Position numbers and translations under genes: made by a program. A stretch of DNA of 64,000 nucleotides from OLB6 sp964467455 (GTDB lineage Bacteria; Bacteroidota; Ignavibacteria; Kapaibacteriales; Kapaibacteriaceae), in contig CAYXQJ010000007.1 of assembly GCA_964467455.1 (NCBI GenBank), positions 92,311 to 156,310 of the forward strand. The letters are read 5' to 3'. Below the pieces are notes generated by a model, which did not search any database, was not told the origin of the DNA, and saw nothing but the letters and a program-made list of their open reading frames with translations. Positions 40,761-50,525 of this stretch are shown here, in pieces (the first letter of the stretch is position 1; each line of letters begins with the position of its first letter).

Positions 40761-43574
40761 ATGCACATGCGAAGAGTGCGGGCGTTATTGCTCGCGATCG
40801 TTGTCGCACCTGCGTTGGCGTTTGGTCAATTCAGGATCACCGACAACGGCAAGGTTCCGTTTAACCCCAACGTCGTCACGGGGAAGACCAAGGACGGTAT
40901 TCCGTATTACATCCTCAAGAATGCCAAGCCAAAAGATCGTGTTGATCTGATCCTCGCCGTCAACGCCGGCGCAGTGCTGGAAGAAGATGATCAGAACGGC
41001 TACGCGCACTTCTGCGAGCACATGGCCTTCAATGGCACCAAGAGTTTTCCGAAGCAGGCATTGGTGAGCTTCTTGGAGTCGACCGGTATCCGATTCGGTG
41101 CCGACCTGAACGCCTACACCAATCAAGACGAGACGGTGTACATGCTCACGATCCCCGACACGAAGAGCGACAAGACGTTGAATGACGGCTTGCGCGTGAT
41201 CCGTGATTGGGCCGGATATGTGAGTTATGATGATGCCGAGATCAAGGCCGAACGCGGCGTGGTGATGGAGGAATGGCGCCTCGGAAAGGGCGCTGATGAC
41301 CGTGTGCGCGAGAAACACAATAAGGTGATCTTCGCCGGCTCACGCTATGCCGAACGTGATGTGATCGGTGATACGAACGTGTTGCTGCACGGCTCGGCCG
41401 ATGCTGCCCGACGTTTCTATAAGAAGTGGTATCAACCGGTGAACATGGCCATCATCGTTGTCGGCGATATCGATCCGCAAGACATCGAGAAGCGCATTCA
41501 AAAGGACTTCATCCTTGAAAATATAGCGAAGACGCAAACCGTACGTCCACAGATCCTCGTTCCGTCACACGCCGATACACGCGTGAGCATCGCCACCGAT
41601 CCCGAGCTGCAGGTAGCGTCTGTGCAGATGTACATCAAAGACCACGCCGACACCGTGCACACCTACAGTGATTATCGCAAGATGATCGCAGAACGTATCG
41701 CATGGCAGATGGTGCAGACCCGGCTGAGCGAGCTCACACAAAGCGCAAAGCCGCCGTTCACAATGGCGCAGGTTGGACAAGGAAACTTTGTTCGCGAGCA
41801 CAAGACGCTGTTCTCGATGGCCATTGCGTCCGACAAGAATATTCTGAAGAGTTTCAATGCCCTGATGACGGAGTTGCTACGTGCCCAACGTCATGGCTTT
41901 GTGCCCTCAGAGCTCGAACGCGCCAAAGCAGCTACCATGGCCGACATGGAGAAATACTACAACGAACGAAACACCACAGAGTCGCAACAACTTGCCTTCG
42001 AGCTTGTACGTCACGTTCTCACGCGTGAGTCTGTGACGGGCATTGAGCACGAGTTTGCCATCTACAAACACTACGTACCGCAGATCACCGCTGAAGAATG
42101 CCACGCCGCCGTCAAAGAAGCCATGCGCGCCGACAACCGCGTGGTTACGTTCTCCGTGCCGGAAGGCAACGGCTACGTTGTTCCTACAGAACAACAGGTG
42201 CGTTCGCTGCTGACGGCAGTTGAAAGCAAAGAGATCGCAGCGTATGCCGACAAGACGCCGACGAAACCGCTGATGGCGTCGACGCCAACACCGGGAAGCA
42301 TCACGAAGCGTGATAAGCTGGCCGAAGTGGGCGCTGAGAAGTGGACGTTGTCCAACGGTGCAACGGTCGTGATCAAGTCAACAGACTTCAAGTCCGACGA
42401 AGTGTTGCTGCAGGCCTTTGCCTTTGGCGGACAGTCGCTGGGCACCGATGATGCACATTTCACACAGTCGATGGCAGCATCTCTGGTTGATGCAAGTGGC
42501 ATCTCCGAATTCGATCCGCTCTCGCTGCAGAAGATGCTGCAGGGCAAGACACTCGAACTCACTCCCTTCATTCAAATGGAGACCCAGGGCTTCAACGGTT
42601 CGTATTCACCGAAGGATCAGCAGACCTTTTTTGAACTGTTGAACCTTTACTTCACCGCACCACGCTTGGACAAAGACGCTGTGGCTTCGATGAAGACGCG
42701 CCTTGAATCGGTGTTGGCAAATCGCTCCGAAGACCCGCAGTCAGTACTGATCGATTCGGCGACAGTGATCGGTGCCAACCATCATCCGCGTTCTTATCCG
42801 CTCACCGTAGCCGGTATCTCCAAGATCGATGAACAGGCCGCCTATGCCTTCTACAAGGCACGTTTTGCCGATCCGGCCAACTTCACGTTTACGTTCGTTG
42901 GCAATGTGAACAGTGCCGAAATGGAAAAGATGGTGACAACCTACATCGCCAGCATTCCGTCACCGGGAAAGAAAGAGTCCTGGCGTGACGTTGGTATGAA
43001 GGCAAAGACTGGCAAATACGAGGTCCTCGTCAACAAGGGCACGGATCCGAAAAGTATGGTCTCTCTGCTGATCGGCGGCGATTTCAAATACACGCCGGAA
43101 TCACGGTATGAAGTGATCGCCTTGTGCGAAGTGATGAACATCCGCCTTCGTGAACAGATGCGCGAAGAGAAGAGTGGCGTCTACTTTGTGAATGCCATTC
43201 CGCAGATCGAGAACATTCCGCGGGAAGAGTACGGCATCATGGTGATGTTCGGTTGTGCACCGGAACGCGTCGAAGAAATGATCGGCATCGTCGAGAAGGA
43301 GATCGCCTACCTACGCACGAACGCTGTTGATGCTTCGTACATTCAGAAGGTGAAGGAGATCCAGACCAAGGAACGTCAGGTCAGCAAGACCAACAATCGT
43401 TTCTGGGCGAGCGTGATCAACCAGATCTTCCAGACGAAGGAACCGTGGAGCGCCGTCGGACGTCGTGATGAACTGATCGCGAATCTGACCGCCGAACAAG
43501 TGCACGAAAGCGCTAAGAAGTATCTCGACTTGCGCAACTACGCCAAGTTCATCCTCAAGCCCGAAGCTCAATAA
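40761..43574 (+). CDS. M16 family zinc peptidase (insulinase/PqqL type)
   Basis: The 937-residue exported protein has a signal peptide (ALLLAIVVAPALAFGQ). The inverted zinc motif HFCEH is at residues 83-87 and the third ligand glutamate is near 164 (KAERGVVMEEW). Four M16 domains are expected: the first pair carries the active site, and the second pair from about residue 510 (KWTLSNGATVVIKSTDFKSD) lacks the HxxEH motif. This is the single-chain PqqL-like layout. It probably degrades peptides in the periplasm. It lies 51 bases after the putative metallopeptidase gene. Confidence 0.93.
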   Translation: MHMRRVRALLLAIVVAPALAFGQFRITDNGKVPFNPNVVTGKTKDGIPYYILKNAKPKDRVDLILAVNAGAVLEEDDQNGYAHFCEHMAFNGTKSFPKQALVSFLESTGIRFGADLNAYTNQDETVYMLTIPDTKSDKTLNDGLRVIRDWAGYVSYDDAEIKAERGVVMEEWRLGKGADDRVREKHNKVIFAGSRYAERDVIGDTNVLLHGSADAARRFYKKWYQPVNMAIIVVGDIDPQDIEKRIQKDFILENIAKTQTVRPQILVPSHADTRVSIATDPELQVASVQMYIKDHADTVHTYSDYRKMIAERIAWQMVQTRLSELTQSAKPPFTMAQVGQGNFVREHKTLFSMAIASDKNILKSFNALMTELLRAQRHGFVPSELERAKAATMADMEKYYNERNTTESQQLAFELVRHVLTRESVTGIEHEFAIYKHYVPQITAEECHAAVKEAMRADNRVVTFSVPEGNGYVVPTEQQVRSLLTAVESKEIAAYADKTPTKPLMASTPTPGSITKRDKLAEVGAEKWTLSNGATVVIKSTDFKSDEVLLQAFAFGGQSLGTDDAHFTQSMAASLVDASGISEFDPLSLQKMLQGKTLELTPFIQMETQGFNGSYSPKDQQTFFELLNLYFTAPRLDKDAVASMKTRLESVLANRSEDPQSVLIDSATVIGANHHPRSYPLTVAGISKIDEQAAYAFYKARFADPANFTFTFVGNVNSAEMEKMVTTYIASIPSPGKKESWRDVGMKAKTGKYEVLVNKGTDPKSMVSLLIGGDFKYTPESRYEVIALCEVMNIRLREQMREEKSGVYFVNAIPQIENIPREEYGIMVMFGCAPERVEEMIGIVEKEIAYLRTNAVDASYIQKVKEIQTKERQVSKTNNRFWASVINQIFQTKEPWSAVGRRDELIANLTAEQVHESAKKYLDLRNYAKFILKPEAQ

Positions 43575-43587
43575 CGACGTCGAAACG

Positions 43588-45048
43588 CTAGAGCGTTTCG
43601 ATCGAGATCATGTTCGTTCTTGCTCGTCCTACGAGGGGTCGGCCGATGGTGAAGACCACGGTCGACCCCGCGGGCAAGATCTTTTCACGCACCAACCGCG
43701 TCTTGATATCTTCGATCGTGTCATCGGTTGATGAGATCGTGTCGACAACGATGCTCGACACGCCCCATAGCAGATTCATCCTTCGTGCTACTGCCGGCAC
43801 GGTCGTGATGGCCAGGATCGGTGCTCGCGGCCGACGGTTCGACAAGAGTCTGGCCGTCTCACCACTGTAACTCAACGACGCGATCGCACCCACGCGATCT
43901 TCTTCGGCGATATGTGCCGCCGCCGTCGCGATCGAGCCCGTGTTCTTGGAGCTGATCTTTGCATGTCGCGGTCCCGGCAGATTGATCGCACCATCTTCTG
44001 CGAGCTGCGACTCCGTTTGCATACAGATCTGCCGCATGTAGTGCACAGCTTCGACGGGATACGCACCAACTGATGTTTCCGCACTCAACATCACACCGTC
44101 CGTGCCATCTAGGACGGCATTGGCAACGTCGCTCGCTTCAGCGCGCGTTGGACGCGGATTCTGGATCATCGACTCCAGCATTTGCGTTGCCGTGATCACC
44201 GGACGTCCGTGATCGTTGCATAGCTTGATGATACGCTTCTGCACGATCGGTACCGTTTCGGCCGGGATCTCTACGCCCAGGTCGCCCCGTGCCACCATGA
44301 TCGCATCCGAAGCATCGATAATGTCGTCGATGTTCTGCAACGCTTCGGGCTTCTCGATCTTGGCGATCACATGTTGCGCACCGCCATACTTAGCGATGTA
44401 GCGTCGAACCGCTTCCACATCCGCTGCTTTACGCACGAACGACAACGCAATGTAGTCCACGTTCTGTTCGATGGCGAAGCGCACATCGGCGCGGTCTTTC
44501 GACGTCATCGACGGCTGCGACACCTTCGTTTGCGGAAGGTTGATGCCTTTGCGCGGTTTGAGTTTTCCGCCGTGGACGATGATGCACGTCACCACATCGT
44601 GGGAGACGCCGGTCACTTGCAGTTTCATCAAGCCATCATCCAGCAGCAGCACGTCGCCTTTGCGTACGTCCTTGCCCAATGTGGGATATTGCACAGGGAT
44701 CATCGTATCGGTGATCGCGAACTTCTCACGCTTCATCACCGCCACGTCGGCAAGCTTCACTTGTTGTCCGGTGATCAACACCAGATGATCACGTTCTCCA
44801 AGATCGCCCACGCGGATCTTCGGTCCTTGCAAGTCGGCGATGATCGGCAGATAAATGCCGAGTTTTTCGTCTGCTGCACGGATCACATCCACAAAATGTT
44901 GGTGCGTGGTGTAGTTGCCGTGCGACATGTTCAGCCGAAACGCATTCGCTCCGGCCTTGACCAAACTGATGATCTTCGACGTCGAGGCCACTGCCGGCCC
45001 CATCGTACAAATGATCTTGACCTTCGTTGCGAGATTGATACTAGGCAT
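43588..45048 (-). CDS. pyk: Pyruvate kinase
   Basis: ATG 45048 gives 486 residues. The enzyme makes ATP and pyruvate from phosphoenolpyruvate. It shows KIICTMGPAVAS, RLNMSHG, the catalytic lysine region IAKIEKPEAL, MVARGDLGVEIP and TRAEASDVANAVLDGTDGVM. The allosteric C-terminal domain is present (SYSGETARLLSNRRPRAPI). Its start overlaps the end of the ymdB-like gene by eight bases. Confidence 0.96.
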   Translation of the reverse strand: MPSINLATKVKIICTMGPAVASTSKIISLVKAGANAFRLNMSHGNYTTHQHFVDVIRAADEKLGIYLPIIADLQGPKIRVGDLGERDHLVLITGQQVKLADVAVMKREKFAITDTMIPVQYPTLGKDVRKGDVLLLDDGLMKLQVTGVSHDVVTCIIVHGGKLKPRKGINLPQTKVSQPSMTSKDRADVRFAIEQNVDYIALSFVRKAADVEAVRRYIAKYGGAQHVIAKIEKPEALQNIDDIIDASDAIMVARGDLGVEIPAETVPIVQKRIIKLCNDHGRPVITATQMLESMIQNPRPTRAEASDVANAVLDGTDGVMLSAETSVGAYPVEAVHYMRQICMQTESQLAEDGAINLPGPRHAKISSKNTGSIATAAAHIAEEDRVGAIASLSYSGETARLLSNRRPRAPILAITTVPAVARRMNLLWGVSSIVVDTISSTDDTIEDIKTRLVREKILPAGSTVVFTIGRPLVGRARTNMISIETL

Positions 45049-45853
45049 GTAACACCGATGTTCTGAAAGGGGGCGAGCAGAAACGCTCAATGGCTAAGGC
45101 ATTACCGGACTCTTCATCCAGGACGACGTGGACGCCGCACACCCGCACATCACGCTCAGCCGTCTCGTATTTGTGTGCCGTCTGCAGCATGAATCGCTTG
45201 ATCGCGATGTCCTTCTTCATGCCGATCACGGAATCATACGGGCCCGACATCCCAACGTCGGTGATATAGGCCGTACCCTCCGGCAAGATCGTCTCGTCGG
45301 CCGTCTGAATGTGCGTGTGTGTTCCCAATACTGCGCTTACGCGACCATCGAGATACCATCCCATGGCAACAGACTCTGCCGTCGCGTCGGCATGAAAGTC
45401 CACGATCATGCACTTCGTCTGCGGAGCCAGTCGGGAGATCGCATCATCCACTGCTTTGAACGGATCGTCGATCGGCTGCATGAAGACCCGACCTTGGATC
45501 TGGATCACGCCGATGCGCTGTCCGCCGGGGAGCGTGACCAAGCACCAACCGCGTCCCGGATTCTCTGCCGGGTAATTGAACGGCCGCAACACGTTCGGAT
45601 ATTTTCCGAGGAGCGGACGGGCCTTCCAATTTTCCCAGACGTGGTTACCGGTGGTGATGGCGTGCACGCCGGCAGCAAACAGATCGTCGGCCTCTTTCTC
45701 CGTAAGCCCTTTACCATCAACGATATTCTCACCGTTGACGATGATGCAGTGGCTTTGATAGCGTTCGCGGAGTTCGGGCAGTTGACGTAAGACTTCGCGC
45801 AGGCCCACGTGGCCCACAACGTCGCCGATAAACAGGATGTTGAGAAGTCTCAT
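45041..45853 (-). CDS. YmdB-family metallophosphoesterase (TIGR00282)
   Basis: The 270-residue protein matches YmdB: IGDVVGHVG, VNGENIVDGKGLTEKEAD, TTGNHVWENW, VDFHADATAESVAMGWYLDGRVSAVLGTH (read as blocks) and TDVGMSGPYDSVIG. YmdB of Bacillus hydrolyses cyclic nucleotides in vitro and affects sporulation-biofilm choice; the role here is unknown. It is transcribed ahead of pyk. Its promoter region is shared with the divergent cobalamin adenosyltransferase gene. Confidence 0.92.
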   Translation of the reverse strand: MRLLNILFIGDVVGHVGLREVLRQLPELRERYQSHCIIVNGENIVDGKGLTEKEADDLFAAGVHAITTGNHVWENWKARPLLGKYPNVLRPFNYPAENPGRGWCLVTLPGGQRIGVIQIQGRVFMQPIDDPFKAVDDAISRLAPQTKCMIVDFHADATAESVAMGWYLDGRVSAVLGTHTHIQTADETILPEGTAYITDVGMSGPYDSVIGMKKDIAIKRFMLQTAHKYETAERDVRVCGVHVVLDEESGNALAIERFCSPPFRTSVLHA

Positions 45854-45900
45854 GATCTGCTAAACTACGAAAGCCATTCTCCGCCGTAGTTTCGTGGTCA

Positions 45901-46452
45901 ATGGCACTCAAGATCTACACAAAGACGGGCGACGACGGAACCACAGCATTGTTCGGCGGCACCCGCGTTCCCAAACATGCAATGCGCATCGAGGCCTATG
46001 GCACCGTTGACGAACTCAACGCCGTGTTGGGGATGGTGCTTACGCACGATATGCCTGCAGCGATGCGGGAGGAACTCACACAGATCTCGAGCGACCTGTT
46101 CACGTTGGGAGCAGATCTGGCTACACCGTTGAATCCGCCCCCTACCTACCATATTCCCAGGGTTACCGGGGAACATGTCGCCGTGCTTGAACGTCGAATC
46201 GACGCATATGATGCTGAGCTGCCGGAGTTGAAAGCATTTATTTTGCCAGGGGGCACACCTGCCGCTGCAGGATTACATTTGGCTAGGACCGTCTGCCGTC
46301 GTGCAGAACGTCGCACCGTCTTGCTTGCCGAACACGAAGACATTGGCGAGTTCGTGGTGCGTTACCTGAACCGGTTGTCAGATTACCTGTTCACGGTAGC
46401 CCGCGCCGCAAACCACAGTGCCGGTATTGCCGACACTCCCTGGAAACCCTAG
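45901..46452 (+). CDS. Cob(I)alamin adenosyltransferase, PduO/MMAB type
   Basis: The 183-residue enzyme transfers adenosyl from ATP to cob(I)alamin, making coenzyme B12. It has the ATP-binding start YTKTGDDGTTALFGG, AYGTVDELNAVLG, the helix ILPGGTPAAAGLHLARTVCR with RRAER, and YLNRLSDYLF. It is full length. No B12 riboswitch is visible in the short upstream gap. A TAGTTTCG stretch ends six bases before the ATG. Its presence implies a B12-dependent enzyme elsewhere, such as methylmalonyl-CoA mutase. Confidence 0.95.
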   Translation: MALKIYTKTGDDGTTALFGGTRVPKHAMRIEAYGTVDELNAVLGMVLTHDMPAAMREELTQISSDLFTLGADLATPLNPPPTYHIPRVTGEHVAVLERRIDAYDAELPELKAFILPGGTPAAAGLHLARTVCRRAERRTVLLAEHEDIGEFVVRYLNRLSDYLFTVARAANHSAGIADTPWKP

Positions 46453-46485
46453 ACCACCAACCACAGACCACTAACCACCAACCAT
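46452..46485. repeat. Heptad array (ACCACCA/ACCAACC units)
   Basis: About five 7-bp units follow the adenosyltransferase stop codon and precede a ribosome-binding site. The unit matches those at 36391-36423. Confidence 0.8.
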
Positions 46486-46501
46486 TTTAGGAGTAGTACG
46501 A

Positions 46502-47458
46502 ATGTTTTTGAAATCCTTGTGGCTTGTTGCTCTCACAGCAGCGACCCTGTTCATGACGGCTTGCGAAGACACGCCGACGGATCCGGAACTTGTAGCACCT
46601 GACGCGCCGACGGGCATCATGGCTACGTCGAAGAACGAGACCACGATCAGCGTTAAGTGGACGAAGGCCACAACGGGTGAAGCCGCAACCGGTTTTGTGC
46701 TCGTGATCGCTGACGACGGCGGTGCTAATGCACAGATGCTTGACATCTCGAATCCGGCAACGACAAACGTCGACGTGAGCGGCCTGACCGAAGGTAAGGT
46801 CTATCAGATGTACGTCTATGCTGTGAACGACACAGCTAAGTCGTCGCCGACAGCAACGATCAAGTGGGCACCGGCAAAGCGCTACATGACGAGCCTGCGT
46901 TTGTATGAGACCGCTTCCGACCTCGGCTCCGGCATCGAATTCCCGAGCACTGCCGGCTTGACGATCTCTGAAGGCGGACGTTGGGATATCTGCCTCGACT
47001 CGCGCAACGAATCGTTCGACATCGGTTCCCCGGCTCTTTCGTCATATACCGACGATGCAGGCAAGTTCCCGAACGGTCAGCAAGCCCGCGCTACAGCCAT
47101 CGGCAAGGTGTGGCAGAACGTTGCAAGTCTTGATGACATCTACGAAGCCGTTGCTCTTGACGATGCACAGAATGGCACCATCGAGCAGAAGCTTCTCAAC
47201 TTCAACACCGCCAACACCAACGGCCAGTCCTTCGCCTTTGTTGTGAAGACGGCTGCCGGCAACTTCGCCAAGGTCCTTGTCAAGGCCAACGGCGGAACGC
47301 TGCTCCAAGGCACCGCTCCGGACCGCTACATCGATCTCGAGATCTCCTATCAGTCCGGCCTCAACATCCCGTATGCCATCACGGCCCGCAGCGAATCCTC
47401 ACCATGGACCAAGAAGACGGGTGTGGTGGTGGAGACGAATGTGAAGAAAGCGGAGTGA
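46502..47458 (+). CDS. Lipoprotein with fibronectin type III domain
   Basis: A good ribosome-binding site (AGGAG, about eight bases upstream) precedes the ATG. The lipobox FMTAC gives cysteine 21. Residues about 32-125 form an FN3 domain (APTGIMATSKNETTISVKWTK, read as blocks, and VDVSGLTEGKVYQMYVYAVN). The C-terminal 190 residues are a HmuY-like or otherwise unrecognised beta-rich domain ending TGVVVETNVKK. The protein is probably on the outer-membrane surface and may bind a ligand. Confidence 0.75.
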   Translation: MFLKSLWLVALTAATLFMTACEDTPTDPELVAPDAPTGIMATSKNETTISVKWTKATTGEAATGFVLVIADDGGANAQMLDISNPATTNVDVSGLTEGKVYQMYVYAVNDTAKSSPTATIKWAPAKRYMTSLRLYETASDLGSGIEFPSTAGLTISEGGRWDICLDSRNESFDIGSPALSSYTDDAGKFPNGQQARATAIGKVWQNVASLDDIYEAVALDDAQNGTIEQKLLNFNTANTNGQSFAFVVKTAAGNFAKVLVKANGGTLLQGTAPDRYIDLEISYQSGLNIPYAITARSESSPWTKKTGVVVETNVKKAE

Positions 47459-47462
47459 TTTA

Positions 47463-47653
47463 ATGGGAGAATAGGAGAATGGGAGAATGTCTAATTCAAC
47501 CATGATGTTCTAAAGCTCCAATGGCTGAATCACGATTTGCATAAACAAAGCTGATTCAAAAAAAGAGGGCGACTCATTGAGTCGCCCTTCTTCATTTCTA
47601 CCAATTTGATGAGTTTGGGATTTGAGATTCTCCCATTCTCCTATTCTCCCATT
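47463..47653. repeat. Inverted pair of octad arrays (GGGAGAAT units)
   Basis: An array of three GGAGAATn units at 47463-47488 recurs as its near-exact complement at 47627-47653. The two arms of about 26 bp enclose the terminator at 47566-47588. No gene is present in the stretch. Confidence 0.8.
47558..47588. terminator. Intrinsic terminator between convergent genes
   Basis: A perfect 11-bp stem (agggcgactca and complement, 47566-47588) is flanked on the left by seven A, so on the minus strand it ends in a strong T run. It terminates the minus-strand lipoprotein gene and probably also the plus-strand one. Confidence 0.8.
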
Positions 47654-47656
47654 TGA

Positions 47657-48046
47657 TCACTTCTTCTTCTTCGACGTCGTCACAGACACCCCATCATTCG
47701 TTGCTGCCGGCGCATCGGTGGTCTTAGCCGGTTCGGGGGTAGTTGTGGTGGTCGCCGTCTTGCTCTTCTTCGTGGTCGAAGCGGTCACGCCTTCACCGGA
47801 GCCGGAGGCGGGAGCGGTGCTGGTCGTAGTGCCGGACGTTTTCGGAGAGGTTGCCTTTGTGGTGGCCTTCTTATCGCCGTCGCCATCTTCATCGTCAGCT
47901 TTGGCGGTGTCGGGCGTTGGTGCAGGCGCCGGCGCTGCTGCCGGCTGGTTGACCGGCATTTCTTGCGGTGCCGGTTGCGGCTGTTCTTGCTGACCGCCGC
48001 AAGCGATCACGGTGAGGGCGATAGCGCCAAGGATGAGGTGTTTCAT
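47657..48046 (-). CDS. Low-complexity lipoprotein
   Basis: The 129-residue protein has a short lipoprotein signal (box VIAC, cysteine 16) followed by a Pro/Ala-rich then Thr/Lys-rich body with no folded domain visible, ending in KKKK. It may be a flexible tether between membrane and wall. Its start lies next to a heptad array that separates it from rsmB upstream. Confidence 0.65.
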   Translation of the reverse strand: MKHLILGAIALTVIACGGQQEQPQPAPQEMPVNQPAAAPAPAPTPDTAKADDEDGDGDKKATTKATSPKTSGTTTSTAPASGSGEGVTASTTKKSKTATTTTTPEPAKTTDAPAATNDGVSVTTSKKKK

Positions 48047-48103
48047 GGTGGTAAGTGGTTGGTGGTTGATGGTTGGTGGTTGGTGGTTGATGGTTAGTGG
48101 TTC
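48047..48103. repeat. Heptad array (GGTTGGT/GGTTGAT units)
   Basis: About seven 7-bp units fill the gap between rsmB and the low-complexity lipoprotein gene. The unit is the complement of the ACCAACC family. Confidence 0.85.
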
Positions 48104-48104
48104 G

Positions 48105-49481
48105 TCAGGACGTCTTCTTCAATCGTGCGGCAAAGGCGCCGTCAGACCGATGACGATGGGGGAAGGTCTGCAGGAAGCCGTCTTCGACGACGGTCTCGGG
48201 CAGAAAATATTCGGCGGGTTCGAGTTCGAAATTGGAATGTTGGGCGAGGAATTTCTGGACTACGCCGCTGTTCTCTTCGGGCTCAATGGTGCACGTACTG
48301 TATATGATCACGCCTCCCGGACGCACCAAGGTGGCCGCATGTTCCAGGATCTCGAGCTGCTTGGTCGACATCTTTCGGATGTCCTCCAAGTTCCGACGCC
48401 ACTTGATGTCGGGCTTCTTGCTGAGCGTGCCCATACCCGTACACGGTGCGTCCACAAAAACGATATCGGCCGGCTTCGCAGCCTCGAACTCGCGTGCATC
48501 GCCATGCTGCGGCTCGATGATCGACACACCGGCACGCTGAGCATTTTCTTGGATCAAGCGCAGCTTCGATTCATACAACTCAAGGGCAACGATCTTGCCT
48601 TGGTTCTTCATGACCTCCGCCGCGTGAACGGCCTTACCTCCCGGCGCAGCACACAGGTCGTAGACCGTCATGCCCGGCTTCGGGTCGGCCAACTGCACAG
48701 CTAAGCTGGCCGAAGCGTCCTGCACTGTGATCAACCCTTCAGTGAACGCCGGCAGTGAGCGCACATCGCGAAGCGACGTGATGAGCAGACTATTGTCGTG
48801 CACCGGTGAACGCTCATATTTGATCTGTGCATCTTCAAGCTGCTTCTCGATCTCGTCGCGCGTGGTGCGCATGGTGTTCACCCGCAGCGTCAGCATCGGA
48901 CGATGGTTGTTCGCATTCAGCAGTTGTTCGGCCTCATCTGCGCCGAACCGCTCCACATATCGCCGCACCATCCACTGCGGATGTGCCGAGTGCACGGAGA
49001 GGTGCAGGATCTCGTTCTCTTCCCGCGAAGGATAGCGGATGCTGGTGATGTTGCGCAGGATGTTCCGCAACACGCCGTTCACGATGCCGGCATGTTTGTC
49101 GCCCTTGACCTGCTTGACGATCTCTACCGACTCATTGATCGCTGCCGGCGGCGGGATCTTGCTCAGAAACAACATCTGATACAAGGCGATCCGTAACGCA
49201 TTCTTGATAAGGGGCAGGCATTTCGTGAATTCCCCATGATAGAATCCCGTGAGGATCCAATCGATGCGCGACTGCCACCGCACGGTGCCATTCACCAGCT
49301 CGGTGACCAGTGCCCGGTCAGCAGGGGAAAGGTCGGTGCGCCGTAACTCACCATCGAGCAATTTGTCGATGTAGGAGTCGCTGCTCTCGTAGCGCGACAG
49401 CAGTTTTACGGCCACGCCACGGGCGGTTTCAAAGATATTGCCAGTGTGTTCACTGGTCGTAGGTGCTTGCTCATTCGTCAT
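48105..49481 (-). CDS. rsmB: 16S rRNA m5C967 methyltransferase
   Basis: ATG 49481 gives 458 residues. An N-terminal NusB-like RNA-binding domain (residues about 15-150, with LVTELVNGTVRWQSRIDWIL and NGVLRNILRN) precedes the SAM-dependent domain. That domain has VQDASASLAVQL, the SAM loop DLCAAPGGKAVH, the catalytic motif VDAPCTGMGTLSKKPDIKW and YSTCTIEPEEN with the second cysteine. It methylates C967 of 16S rRNA. An in-frame TTG lies nine bases upstream, but ATG is preferred. Confidence 0.93.
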   Translation of the reverse strand: MTNEQAPTTSEHTGNIFETARGVAVKLLSRYESSDSYIDKLLDGELRRTDLSPADRALVTELVNGTVRWQSRIDWILTGFYHGEFTKCLPLIKNALRIALYQMLFLSKIPPPAAINESVEIVKQVKGDKHAGIVNGVLRNILRNITSIRYPSREENEILHLSVHSAHPQWMVRRYVERFGADEAEQLLNANNHRPMLTLRVNTMRTTRDEIEKQLEDAQIKYERSPVHDNSLLITSLRDVRSLPAFTEGLITVQDASASLAVQLADPKPGMTVYDLCAAPGGKAVHAAEVMKNQGKIVALELYESKLRLIQENAQRAGVSIIEPQHGDAREFEAAKPADIVFVDAPCTGMGTLSKKPDIKWRRNLEDIRKMSTKQLEILEHAATLVRPGGVIIYSTCTIEPEENSGVVQKFLAQHSNFELEPAEYFLPETVVEDGFLQTFPHRHRSDGAFAARLKKTS

Positions 49482-49541
49482 AGACCACAAGTATACAACG
49501 CGGCAGAGTTTGTGAAGTCCTCGTCCGAGTCATAGATTCCG

Positions 49542-50393
49542 ATGATTGTTGTCCCACACTTTTCATTGAACGTCCAGATCAGCCCCCTACCAACCATACA
49601 TCAGATCATCCTTGGGCTTTGTGTTCTGGGGGCATCAGTAGCAGTGACGGCACAGACGAATGTGCTGGATTCCGACCCGTTGCGGGCACGGAAGAAGATC
49701 GTCTACGACCAGATCGGCGTCTATTTTGGGCCGTCGTTCAACAGCCAGACCGGGACGATCGTGACGGACTGTAACTGCGAGTTCACGGGCGGGGCGCAGA
49801 CGGGACTAACCGCCGGCGTGATGTTCGAGCGGCTGACGCGGTCGACCATTCGGTGGGGTGTCACCCTGGGCTATGAGCTTCGTTCGGTAGAGGGACAGTT
49901 CACGGAGATCGAAGGGGTGGTGCAGCGTGCACCGTCGAACGGACAAGAATATGTGGTGCCCATCACCTTCAGCAATGTGGCGACGGCGTCGCTGGGCTAC
50001 CTGAGTCTGCAGCCATACCTGAAGTACGACTTCTGGGATGTGCTCTTTGTGCGGGCCGGCGCGAACGTCTCCTACGTGATCTCGTCTAACCTGATGCATG
50101 TCAAGACGTTAGAGTCGGACTCCGTGACCTTTCCCAACGGCGAAACGGCGGCGGTCTCGTTGCCGGGAGACGAAGATGGCAGCGTGGTGCTCCAAGATGG
50201 ACCGATGCCGGACCTCAATTCACTGCAGTTTGGCATCTCCGGCGCGATCGGTCTGGACATCCGACTTTCGAAAGAACTGTATCTAAGTCCGGTCGCACAG
50301 TATATTCTCCCTCTGACAAGTGTATCTTCGTTTGGGGGCGGGTTTAGCGTACAGGCATTTCAACTTTTTCTTGAGGCGAGATTGATCTTATGA
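49542..50393 (+). CDS. Outer-membrane beta-barrel protein
   Basis: The 283-residue protein has an N-terminal hydrophobic signal (ILGLCVLGASVAVTAQ). Regular amphipathic strands follow (YDQIGVYFGPSFNSQTG, LTAGVMFERL, SLGYLSLQPYLKYDFWD, ISGAIGLDIRLSKELYLSP). The C-terminal end AFQLFLEARLIL is typical of PorT/OprF-like barrels in Bacteroidota. No specific role is assigned. It precedes the PD40/OmpA gene, with which it may form an envelope complex. Confidence 0.7.
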   Translation: MIVVPHFSLNVQISPLPTIHQIILGLCVLGASVAVTAQTNVLDSDPLRARKKIVYDQIGVYFGPSFNSQTGTIVTDCNCEFTGGAQTGLTAGVMFERLTRSTIRWGVTLGYELRSVEGQFTEIEGVVQRAPSNGQEYVVPITFSNVATASLGYLSLQPYLKYDFWDVLFVRAGANVSYVISSNLMHVKTLESDSVTFPNGETAAVSLPGDEDGSVVLQDGPMPDLNSLQFGISGAIGLDIRLSKELYLSPVAQYILPLTSVSSFGGGFSVQAFQLFLEARLIL

Positions 50394-50525
50394 CGTTTTC
50401 GCCTTTGGGAGTTATCCACAATTACCTATTTTTTGCATTCGCGACGTTTACACGTTTCGAGTGGGGCATGGGGTAACCGTGCGGGTGGCTTGGAATCACA
50501 ATACCTCTATATGAACGGAACAGGT

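Noticed and set aside
44371..45066. 231-residue frame antisense to pyruvate kinase
   Set aside because: Covered by pyk, whose motifs are complete; His/Arg-rich composition is typical of a reverse shadow.
45854..45900. Cobalamin riboswitch ahead of the adenosyltransferase gene
   Set aside because: The gap is only 47 bases, too short for the aptamer, and no B12-box-like sequence is present.
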